Assembly: GCA_037043455.1 (NCBI GenBank)
Contig: JAWPHD010001438.1
Coordinates: forward strand, 248,001 to 312,000
Origin: Cyrtodaria siliqua
Lineage: Eukaryota; Mollusca; Bivalvia; Adapedonta; Hiatellidae
Reading direction: 5' to 3'
Length of the DNA stretch: 64,000 nt
Position numbers and translations under genes: made by a program. The notes under the pieces are model-generated. The model searched no databases and was not told where the DNA came from. It saw only the letters and a list, made by a program, of their open reading frames with translations. Below are positions 15,001-27,000 of this stretch, piece after piece. Each line of letters starts with the position of its first letter. The stretch's first letter is position 1.

Positions 15001-18000
15001 AATTTTGCAATGCCATTCAGCCGATTGCTCCATCTATAGTTTATGTACATGAAAGAAGTGATAAAAAACCTTCATCTGCATTGTAAAAAACAAATATTCA
15101 AGGCAAAGTATACATCAACACGAGTGGATAGCGGCCAAATTGTGTACACAGCAACAGCTAAGCAACGTTTCTAAGTATTTCTTCACAAGTCTTGCAAAAT
15201 GAATTCTTTATATAACAAGCTAGATAGTAGAGACAAAAAATAGTGGAATATTTGCAGGATAATCTTTTTCTGTCACTTTTCCATTACACAACACCAATTG
15301 TCCTTTGTTGTCAACAAACCAATCCTTTTCAAAATGTGCATTGACCATTCACTGGACAATGGACTTTGTGTACTTGTATTGGTAGCTTCATAACAAAAGA
15401 TATGTTGAGAAAGATAACCTGAAATGTGATTTTATAACCAGTATTTGGATTTATGTTACTATATCTTATCCCTACTACCTAGTTTGGTATGTAAATATTT
15501 TATTTTCCAAGTCTTGTGTAAAAACTACTCAGATATGTGTTAGTTCCAAGATTTGGCAAAATCCCTATATAATTCAATGTGATTTCCATAGAATATACAT
15601 GAACCTTAATAGGTAATGTAACTGTAAAACAAAGATGGTCATGTATATATGAATAAAAAAGAACGCCAGGTAATTTTAGTTGCGTTTTAATAAACTAAAC
15701 GTAATTAGGTAAAGCAATTCAACCATTGTTTAACGAACAAACCCCACTGTGGTTTTAGCGGATCAAAATAAATATGTAAATATTCGGCTAATAAGGTATC
15801 GTCGGTGCTTTTGTATTCATCTTGTACATTTTCGAAAATTACTTTGTGTACGTTAAAACACGTTCTTCAAAGCGATATCATGTTTTTCGTGTTTTATTCA
15901 ACATTTGTATCTCATAGCGTCTCCTTTGTAAACCGTCTCTCACCGCTGCGGATTCGGATGTCACTGGGAGTTCGCCTTGTAAGTGAGGTAGTGTCGAATC
16001 TTACGGATGGCGGGAGGTGTACAGTACTGGTTCTACTCAGGAAAAAGGGGGTGGTCTGAATCCACCACAAAAATTGACCGTCATATATAATCTTACCTGT
16101 GTTGAAAATGACGTAAAACACCATACAAACAAACAAAACAAACACCAACATTAGTATGTACTTTCACTACAGGTCTGGAAGTATCGTGGTAGAGTATACG
16201 TTAACTTTTGACGCTGACCAGGTCACATCGGATGACGTTACTGACTCAATCAAGTCTGCGGTTAATGCAAATAATTTTGGCGGCCTAGAAGTCGAACCAG
16301 GAAGCATCAGCAATGCAGGTACATACGTAATGATTATTTGTGTTTACGATTCATATGTGTAAACCACAGAGTGACATATTAATAAACTGATAGGAAACTT
16401 CCTACAGTAACCAATGAAATAACCAAAATATCACGTGGCACCTTCTTAACTTTTCCTTCTATCTTCTCTCTCAATTATTCACTGATTTTGATGAGAATAC
16501 ATCCAAAAGATTCATATTGAATAGCAAAATGGGATTATTATAATGTTTATTTTCAAAAAATAAGAAATTGTAAAAAAAGATGTTAAAATGTCATAATTGT
16601 TCGCTTTTGTCCTAAAAATCAAGGTTTTGACATAGTCAAAGTTTCCGTCAAACTCCTTTTTTGCTCTAAATGTAAGAAAAAGCAAACTACTATCATTGGC
16701 AAGAAAATCAAATTTATAATGGGATTTGGCATGTCATAAAACTCTTCAAGATATGTGTGTTTAAAGTTGGGAAATATTTTGTAAACTGTTCGCACTGTGC
16801 CACGTGAAGTTTAGTTAATTTTCGTAGCGTCCAATTTATTTGTTATTAGGTCTGTGGTGCAAACTTACAAATGTATATAACAAAAGGAGACTTATTTTCC
16901 CAATGTTACATTTAAAGCCATGACTGTTATCATAGCCTGTCGATTCTTACACGGGAGGTGTACAGTAGTGGTTCTACTTAGTTATTTCCAGTCCAACGAT
17001 ATAATTTTCATCTCAACTTTTTGAAGACAAATGATTTTGAAAAAAAAAACGGCAGGTGAAATATGTACTGAAAATGAACTTTATTTTGGATTCGCATGCT
17101 AATAACGTTCGCGGTTTTCGCATGAGGGTGACATCCTCGAACATGTTTCATGTCAACCGCGAACGTTTTCACCAGAATGAGGGATTGTAGCGACACAGCC
17201 AAACAAGCTCTATTATTGAGAGGTTTGAAAACTTGCAAAAAGGTGAAAGAATTATCAAAATCGGTTGATAAACCGAAAAAATATGACGAGTTGAAGGTTG
17301 TTCTAAAACAGATATGGGGAACAGCCATTTTGCAAACAGTGAGGTCATAGTTCCAAATTACCATATATGGAATATTGATCAATATCCTTTACTGGTCATA
17401 TACGCCATTAATGCCATTAAGTATACATATTGTTCATACAGTTGCTGTAATAGTTTTTCTATAAATCAATGAATATTCATATTTATAAATATTCCATATA
17501 TGGTCATTTAGAACTGTGATGTCATAGCTCTCAAAATAGCGGCTTCCATATCCGTTTCAACAGAACCTTCATATGATCATATCTTCTTTGTAAACCATCC
17601 GATTTTGATAGTTCTTTCACCCTTCTCCAGGTGTTTCAGAACTCCCGATAATAACGATGAGTATACAATGCCATTACACTTCATCGGGTTGCCTCGTATG
17701 TACCCTCTATGTTTATTGAAGATAAAATGCCCGATGCATGCACCTTTACTGATTATATAACTTGATATTGTTTGTTGCCCAACCCATGTGCGCATCTAGT
17801 GTAAACGTGGATATAAAAGTCGAAGAGGAAATGCAGCATTCAAGGACCACAGTCAACAACAAACACGCACAGAAAATTAAAAATTAAATTCAAAAGTAGA
17901 TTTAAGATGACATTATTATCTCACAGCGTGTTATGTCCTATAACAGAGGCTGATATTTAGTCCCAATCCAAAACCCGATTCCCCAAATTAAGCTCAACAA

Positions 18001-21000
18001 AATCTCCCTAAACATAACCGTTAGAATTTATTTTCACCACATTATTTTCCAGTTAGATAGAAGATAGTTTCTTGTTTCCTAATGAAACTATTATTATATA
18101 TTCAGTTGTGCCTCGTGATACTTCAGCTACAGTGACTCCGACATCATCTATGTTGGCAACAACGTCGATATCCTCAAGTATAGCTTCTACCAGTGACAGT
18201 ACATCTACCATGACACCAAGTTCATCTAGCATGCAGCCAAGTTCGTCTACCATAATACCAAGTTCGTCTACCATGCAACCAAGTTCATCTAGCATGCTAC
18301 CAAGTTCATCCACCATGCAACCAAGTTCATCTACCATGCAACCAAGTTCTTCTACGATGCAATCAAGTTCATCTAACATGCTACCAAGTTCTTCTACCAT
18401 GCAACCAAGTTCTTCTACGATGCAACCAAGTTCATCTACCATGAAACCAAGTTTATCTAGTATGCTATCAAGTTCTTCTACCATGCAACCAAGTTCATCT
18501 ACCATGCAACCAAGTTCTTCTACCATGCAGTCAAGTACATCTAGCATGTACTCAAGTTCGTCTAGTATGGAAACAAGTTCGGAAGGACCATTGCCATCTT
18601 CTACAATGACATCATCATATGTAATGACGTCATCACCGACATCAACATCGAGCATGGGTACGTATCCTAATATAAATGAGTGAAAGTTGTGTAAAGCGTG
18701 TACTCCGATTTAACCTCCATCGCTCCGATTGTAAATTACGTAGGTTTGCTAGGTCGCCAGCGGCCGAACACTTCATTTCAGAAGGCCACACGTTCAACGA
18801 CTTGTCTCTGACACGCATAGAATACAATCCAAATTGGATCGACGCAGAACGTAAATTGCGTGAAACGTACTGGATAAGACGCTTAAACACAAAACATCCA
18901 GTAGGAACCAACAAAGGGGACTAGATATATCTTACAGAATATGAAAATGTAAACACACATACTCCGGTTTTTATTACTTCCCTTGAACCAATTTTCTCCA
19001 TTTATATATTATTTTAGCCTTATTCATATAACTTTGGAGTTGGTTTTGCTATATCCTGCAGTATAGATTCTTTGTCTTAGGTATAGAGGTAGTGTTATTC
19101 ACTCACATACTCTCTCTTCATAACTAATCATAAATGTTAGCGTACAATTTTACTTTCATCCAACCAGCAATGTTCTATTATTAGTACTTTTGTTACTTCC
19201 CTTGATCAAAATATTTCCATTTATTTTATTTTATTTGTTTAGCCTTATTCATTGCTTTTTATTAGCTTTGGAGTTGCTTTATACTTTATCCTGCAGTATC
19301 GATTTTAGGTTTTAGGTTTTGAGGTAGGGTTTGTGTTATCAGGGTCAGGGTACAGTTTTACCCTCATCCAACCAGATATATTCTTCTATTAGTATCACAT
19401 TTAGCTTCAGAATGTCTATTCAAAGTAACCAGTTTCTACAACATTGCCAAACGATAAGTTGTTTTTTAAAGAGTTTTATTAAAACTGTCGTGTGTTTTAG
19501 TGTTTTTTGTTTCGTATTTGTTATTTTCGTGTTTGTGTACCCCTGATGAAGGCGTAAGCCGAAAGCGCTTGGGTTTTTATAAACTGTAAACATATTTTTT
19601 CCCCATCTATTAATTTATTCCAACATTTTCGTATCCCCGTATAAAAGTATTTTGTAGATGTATGTATTTTCTAACCCTTATATTTATATTTATATATATA
19701 TATAAACAGGTATAAAGTCGAACAGGAAAATGTTTCTAGTGTTTGGGGAGCTGGTTTCAGCCAAAGTTGTTTTGTTTTGGACTTTTAAGACAAAATTATT
19801 CGACTAGCACGTATATGTTTAGTGGTTAATAAAATACCTTACTTTTCAAAATCGGTTGAGAAATAAACAGTTCACAGGCGAAAGTTATTTTTAATGCAAA
19901 ATTCTGCTGCATCAAAATTTTGAAAAATATATATATTTTAGAACTGTATTCAAAAATGGGTTAAATGTATTGGATGAATGGAAAGTAAGACACTCTGAAC
20001 GTTTTATAGCAAATTAAGGCTAACTGGAGTTATTGGAGATTTTTTAATTTTCTGCTGTCCCATCAACAAAGAATTTATATGGGAAAAAGCCACACCAAAA
20101 AAGCATTTCGGCTATAAAATATTTTTCAACCGATTTTCAGAACTAATGTATTATTATTAACAGCTAAAAATTCCAGTTCTAGTGATGTATAATGTATATA
20201 TGTATTATTAAAATTGCACTTGTTAATGCTGAAAAACCTTTGGCTGAAACAAGCGCCCCCAAACAATAGTGTTTTTATTTGACCGAATTTACAGAACACT
20301 GACAATTAAAACACGCATTCAACACAAACAACAAAAAAACAGGGTTGGCAATACGTTTACCGTCTTGGAACGGTCAGCTGCAAAAAAAAGGTCCGTGGGG
20401 TTTAAACCAGAATATAGGGTGCACCTAACCTCACTCTCACCTAGTGCCATCCCAATAAATTTATGATACGATCGTATGTTGGGTGCAACATTGCAAGGCA
20501 CTGATATTAGACTATGTCACTTAACATAGCGACGCATATCAGGAGTAGTATTTGTAGTTACTGTAGTAGCAATTATTTACAATAGTCACACATGCAGATG
20601 ACACTTCTGATATAGTTCACAATGAATAGTGTCTGGTGTATGAAGCCTAAATAATGTAAAGAACCATAAACACACATACACATGTTCTTCATAACGAATA
20701 CATATTGCATTGTCAGTAATAAGACCTCATGTCGTACTCTTTTGTTTGAAGCCTGCATCCTGGTGTATATTCGTTACATAAGTCGAGTTTCTTAGTACGT
20801 TTATGTATAACCGTTGCATTTTATTGATTGTGTTTACATTTTCAACTAGATAAAATACCAAGAACTGATTCATTAAATAAATCAAACTATAAAACATATT
20901 TTATATCTTCAGTTGTGCAACCTGATACTTCAGCTACGGTGATTCCAACATCAACTGTGCTGGCTACAACGTCCATGTCCTCAACTATGGCATCTACCGT

Positions 21001-24000
21001 TGAAAGTAGCATGCAAGCAAGTACATCTAGCATGCAAGCAAGTACATCTAGCCTTGTTGCAACTTCCTCAATTATGACAACTTCAAGCGTAGCGCCATCT
21101 TCGACTGTTATAACACCAGCAACATCATCAATGATGACAACATCAAGCGAACCTCCAACGACTTCAACAACTGTATCTATCGAAATATCGTCATCAAGTG
21201 CATCACCATCAACGTCGTCTATCGTTCCAACCGCGTCAAGTGTAGCTCCATCGACGTCGTCTGTCGTTCCAACCTCGTCTAGTGTTGCACTATCGACGTC
21301 ATCTATCGTTCCAACCTCGTCTATTGTAGCTTCATCGACGTCGTCCGTCGTTCTAACCTCGTCTAGTGTTGCACTATCGACGTCATCTATCATTCCTACT
21401 TCGTCTAGTGTAGCTTCCTCGACGTCATCCATCGCTCCAACATCGTCAAGTGTTGCACCATCGACGTCATCGATAGTACCGACCGAGACAAGTGTGGCTG
21501 CATCGACATCGTCCATCCCACAATCAACGTCAAGCGTATTACCAACCTCATCCGTCACTTCGTCCAGCATGGTGCCAACAACATCCGTCACATCGGCCAG
21601 CATGGTGCCAACAACATCCGTCATATCGTCCAGCATGGTGCCAACAACGTCAACCACCGTCATGACATCGTCCATCGCGCCTACTCCTACATCATCTGCT
21701 ATACCATCCAGTAGTACGACACCGATGCCGACCCCTCCACCAGTAACAGCTAGAGTTAGTGGAGCATTTAAAATAACAGGTGGTGCAACTTGGGATGAAA
21801 AACTTAAGGATAAAACTTCAAACGAGTATACGGTTCTTAAATCGGATATTGAAAACAAGGTAAAAAGCACATTTTTCTTCGACTTCAAACATAATTTTGA
21901 CAATAAGTTTTACGGTTTAAGGCAGCTGTCACTGGTAATTCTATACATGAGAGGAAACTAACAAATAAAGTAAACCATGAATAAAATGTTTAAATTATAT
22001 AAAGCATCCAGTGTGTTGATCGACTGGTGGTTTTCGTTGTAAAATAGACAGGTATAGTTTTAATTAAAAATGGGTGGGTTGGGGGGCGTCCCATATGGCT
22101 TATGGAATAAAATGTTTGCCTCATATGGCATATGGAAATAAGAATAATTTTCTATATGAAAAAAATGGGTTCTGCTCAACCCGGGGCTAGAGAGCGTCAG
22201 CGTTAGCTAGCATATTACACTACCGCTCATGAACAGTTTCAGTCAAACCGAGACTGCAATATTTCGTATGTGTCGTGCTCGGCCGTTTCCAAAGGTTCAT
22301 TATCATATTTTTTTTTAATTAAAGAACTCATATGGCATATGGAAAATAATATTTTGCTATAGATGTAATTGCACCATTGATTTTCCTTCTTCGTTTTATA
22401 CAGGTCGAAAGTATGTCGAGAGACAAAAAATGCGTATTTTTCTCCGTAGAAAATTTTAAAACGTCAAACGATTGAGCGTCCGCCAATAAAAATGCAATAA
22501 AAATGCAATAAAAACAGGGTGTCATGTATCATGTAAGAAAAAGCCATTGTGTTTAATGACGTCACTTTCTATTTTGACACGTCACAACTAGATGTACCCC
22601 ATTTCTACTTTCGCTTTACTGTCAATTATAATTAAATACTTCAAACAAACACTAATAAATGTTCCTGAAACATCATTCGGATAAACTATAGGTAACAATA
22701 ACAAAAAGCAATCAAAAGTGGGCCAAGGCTCTGTAGAGGTTCCGATTAAAACACTTATACCGAGGGTTGGAATTTTCTATCTGAACCGAATACCCATGAT
22801 AGATTATTTTTCTTTCATATCTGAGACATGTGCGTTGACGCCGCCAGCTACTAACGTTTTGCATGTTTTCCTGCAAACCGGATGTTGGTGCGCGCCTGAC
22901 TTTTATCTTTACCCGTAAAGGTAATACTTTCCATCCCCATGCAAAACGTGGATAGCCTTATCCGGTATGCAAGACAAAATGTTCCTCATTAGAAATGTAG
23001 TACATTTATAGGAGATAAAATACTATAACTAATGTCAACCGTGTCTAACATTGCAGCTTGCACGTGCCTTTGATGCCCATAGCTCCCTCGGGAACAGATT
23101 CAACGGGGTATTGACAATGGACTTCAGGTATGTTCTGCTATTTTGGTTATATTCCTATTCATAATTTTCTCTTTCAGAGATGTTGAGATTTCTCACTTGG
23201 TGATACAATGCTTGTTACTCGAATTTTATCCTTAGGTTCTATAGTAAAATAAATATCTTTGGCAGATGGTAAAACATATTATAATTTGAAAGATTAATGT
23301 TAAGGTTTATTTTTATTATTATTATCCTCCTTTTCCTTTTAAAAAATAATGCGGTATGAAACTAAAACAAATCACTTAAAAGCATAGAAATATATTTACA
23401 CAAATCGTTTCATCAATAGTATATTCTAACGCACTTGACACAAATCCTGCAATCCGATTGGTTGACTTTCTAAGATGTTTTAAATAGAGCATAACCCGTC
23501 ACAAATCCAGTCATGTGACGTTAACCCGTCAAAAACGTGACGTCATTTAGTGTTATTTGAAAGAGTTTGTGAGAAAAACCGTCAAAAACACTGAAATGCG
23601 TCAGAAACGAGTTAACCAGTATTGAAAATTTGAGTTTTGCGACAGTATATCAGTATTTAATTAACACCTCCGCTCACACGTCGCCATTAAACGGAATATG
23701 TGACCATTAAGCGGCAGATATGCCATCCCAAAATTAGCCCCGTGTGGTTCCCGGGGGAAATAATAGGGCCACTGCAGATCTCGTTGGAGGGGTAGGCATA
23801 GGGGTAGAATACCCCCAAATTCATGTTCATTCTATCATTTTTTGTTCATGTTCATTAAAGGTCTTCGTCATTGTCCCTGCAATCTTTCAGGGGCCATCTC
23901 GCTCACATCACTAGAGCAGTGGCAGAAAAACAATAAACGTGGCTCCAGCGTAAATGGAGTGTCTACAATAGAATTTGCAGCAGCTCTGCAGTTCAGGGTG

Positions 24001-27000
24001 AGAGGGTTGCAGGCCCATTCTCCATAGTTTATCTTGATGTACATGGAGGATGAGCCTGGCATGTTCATTCCTGTTAGGCGACGTATGTTGGTGCGCCTTA
24101 AAACCCAATTCCATCCCAAAATTCAAAATTTCAACAGTTAACCCTACAGTATATTTATACGTATATCTATAACATGCTTCGTATTTCTCTTTAAATAATG
24201 CTTAACCCTTAAACGCTACACATAATATATAATGGACTGTTCGTTCTTTGAATTAAGACCATTCCATTTATGTGACAAAGGGATGTCTGGGGGAATATGA
24301 CTGATCAGCAACCGGACATTGTAAACCCGGATCAGAGTTACTCGCAGGCTGATCTTGGTTTACAATGGACACAAAGGCTATTGTAGTCGTGCTTAGCGCG
24401 TTACAGGTTAAACAAGTAGCACCAGACGTCACTTGGTAAACCTACACAACAGCTGGTTTAGTAAACTGTAAAGGTTTACTAAGTTGAGTAAATTCTCGAT
24501 GAGACCAGTGGGTGGGGGTAAATTGACTAAAATAAGGTTTTTACTATTACAATGATTATCCCTACAAAATTGTAATGCTTATACAGGACTAAAATCAATG
24601 GTGTCAAGGATAAACACTGAGTCTATCACCAACACGAATGTGGAGGTGTGTCATTTTATTTATCATTGATTGGTCAAATTCGTCTGATGACGTCGTGCTA
24701 AACGTATATTCCTTTTATACAGCTCCGGTAGCGTGGATGTAGCATTCACAGCCGAGTTTAATGATGACGCCACTTTGAAAATCAATTCGTCGGTGGTGAC
24801 GGACGCTGTTAGAAGAGCTGTAGATAACAATGTGTTCGGGAATCTCACAGTTGACAAGGCTACCATTGTAATGACAGGTAAATATGTGCAACCCTTTATT
24901 GTACTTTTAATCTGCAACGAAAATGGCCCTGTTTTAATTAAGGACCGATTCGCTCAGGTATATACAATGAGGCCTGGGTAAAGAATTTTCTTTGAATAGC
25001 ATAGTTATATTGAACAGTGTCAAGGCCATAGCAGTTTATACTACTTCGAACTTTTCTTCTATGAAGAAAACCAAAACAATTTAACTGTACTAATTACAAT
25101 ACGTTGTCTATAGTTCATTGTTTGCAGAATAAAAATATAACGAAAACACGCAAACGAAATACCTGCTTTTATGTTTTAACATGTTGGCTTCATACGAAGA
25201 AGGATAAAAATATCGAACAGGGAAAGCAGCATTCAAGGACGACAGTCAACCACAAAACACAAAAACAAACACGCAAACAGACAAACGAAAGGCAAAAGTA
25301 ATAAAAAAATGCAAACGACATCACAAACACAAAAGGGTTGACAATAGGGAAAGCTGTTTTGGGAGGTTCTCGTCATCTGATACAAAATTAAATAACACCA
25401 TTGTCTCATGCACGTGTATGTCTAACAGTAATTTAGAGTTACTTCTCACCTCCACCCCACCACTACCAAACATACAATAGGCTCGAAATAGGTTCTTACG
25501 TAACGTTGCAGTGTAATTTACCCTCAAATAATCAACACGACTTTCACAGTCAGTTTTATGAAGATCAATGTCAGATAAATGGTGTGCTACGGATTTGTAG
25601 GTATCAGACCGGAATTTAAGCCTGCTATTACATCATAATTCGCATATCGACATATTTCTGATTGAATTATCATCTCTTGGCGTCAAAAAATCATGGCGAT
25701 TGAATGATGTCACGTTTTAGAATACAAATAATTATGTTCAATTTCTTCAAAAAATCACGTGAATTGTGATTTGATTGGATTTGATTGCCCCTCACTTTCA
25801 AAGATTATTCAGATCAGCTCCTGTCGCATAGACGGACGGATAGCGATATAATAGGTTCGTTACATGTGTGAAAAGTTGTCTCTATGTTTGAAAAATATCC
25901 CCCGTTATTATAGTAATAAGTAGAGTTTTCAACTCTTATTTTATTGTGCTGTATCGCTAGCAAGTGTATTTCGTGAAGTATTCGCAAGACTAGATTGTGA
26001 AGAAATAAATTCTAAAGGGGATCCCTTGGAGGGAACACACACCAAGAAGAGAGAACAAAAATAGTAGACTGTTATATAATCTGCAACACCTCTCACGCAC
26101 CCTAGCTCCGGCTTCAGTGATGTTCTACTTTAAAGCCACAACGATAAGGCTTGATGATCCCAAAGGACCGGTAAGTGAGTCTTGTTCGTAAAAGAGTATC
26201 GCTATTTACTTAGTCTACATTAGTTTAATTTTATTCTGTTTGTTTCGTTTAGTTGTCGGAGAAACAACGCCAGCACCAACAATGGAACCACGTACTGGGG
26301 AGGTTGACAAAGTGTTGCCTAACTGGGGTATAGCAGTGATAGCATGTGGGGCAGCCGTACTTATCTTCTTGCTGTGCATGATGTGTGTATTGGTAAGCAG
26401 TCTTAATACAAATAAAACGTCCCTCGGAGTCGGAATAGAAATAAAAACGTCCATCCGAATCTGAATACAAATAAAACGTCCCTCGGAGTCGGAATAGAAA
26501 TAAAAACGTCCATCCGAATCGGAATAGAAATAAAACGTACACCGGAGTCGAAATAGAAAAAAAAACGTCCGAAATAAAAACGTTATTTAGAGTCTGAATA
26601 GAAATAAAAATGTCACTCGGAGTCGGAATAAAAATAAAAACGTCCACCCGAGTCGGAATAGAAATAAAACGTCCCTCGGAGTCGGAATAGAAATAAAAAC
26701 GTCCCTCTGAGCCGGAATAGAAATAAAACGTCCTTCGGAGTCGGAATAGAAATAAAAACGTCCCTCGAAATCGGAATAGAAATAGAAACGCCTCACTGCG
26801 CCGGACTAGAAAAAAAGTCCAACCCAGTCGGAATAGAAATAAGAAGTCCCTCGGAGTCGGAATGGAAACAAAACGTTTATCTGAGTCGGTATACAACAGT
26901 TAAAACGTCACTTGGAATGTAAACAACAATAAAAACGTCCCTCGGAGTGGAAATAAACACATAACGTCACTCGGCATGCAGTTTTTATATTCAAAATTCT

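Larger units (their letters stand above)
18676..19700 (+). mobile_element. 5'-truncated Penelope-like retroelement
   Basis: Homology with the module 2 and 3 introns stops abruptly after tataa at 18675. What follows is the C-terminal end of a Penelope-type protein, a 3' region with an imperfect tandem duplication of about 215 bp (18970-19180 against 19185-19400), and a hammerhead-like core at 19539-19574. The right edge is uncertain and was placed near the AT repeat at 19690. Ribozyme motifs near the ends are a known trait of Penelope-like elements. Confidence 0.65.

Noticed and set aside
19331..19546. 71-codon ORF inside the Penelope-like 3' region
   Set aside because: Low-complexity hydrophobic reading of an AT-rich untranslated stretch.
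23868..24126. Overlapping minus-strand ORFs with several Cys residues
   Set aside because: No recognisable domain and no fitting splice sites. The position is within a mucin intron beside a MITE.
26249..26896. 215-codon minus-strand ORF (FYFYSDSEGRF repeats)
   Set aside because: A reading of the 30-bp minisatellite with period divisible by three; it overlaps the transmembrane exon of the opposite strand.
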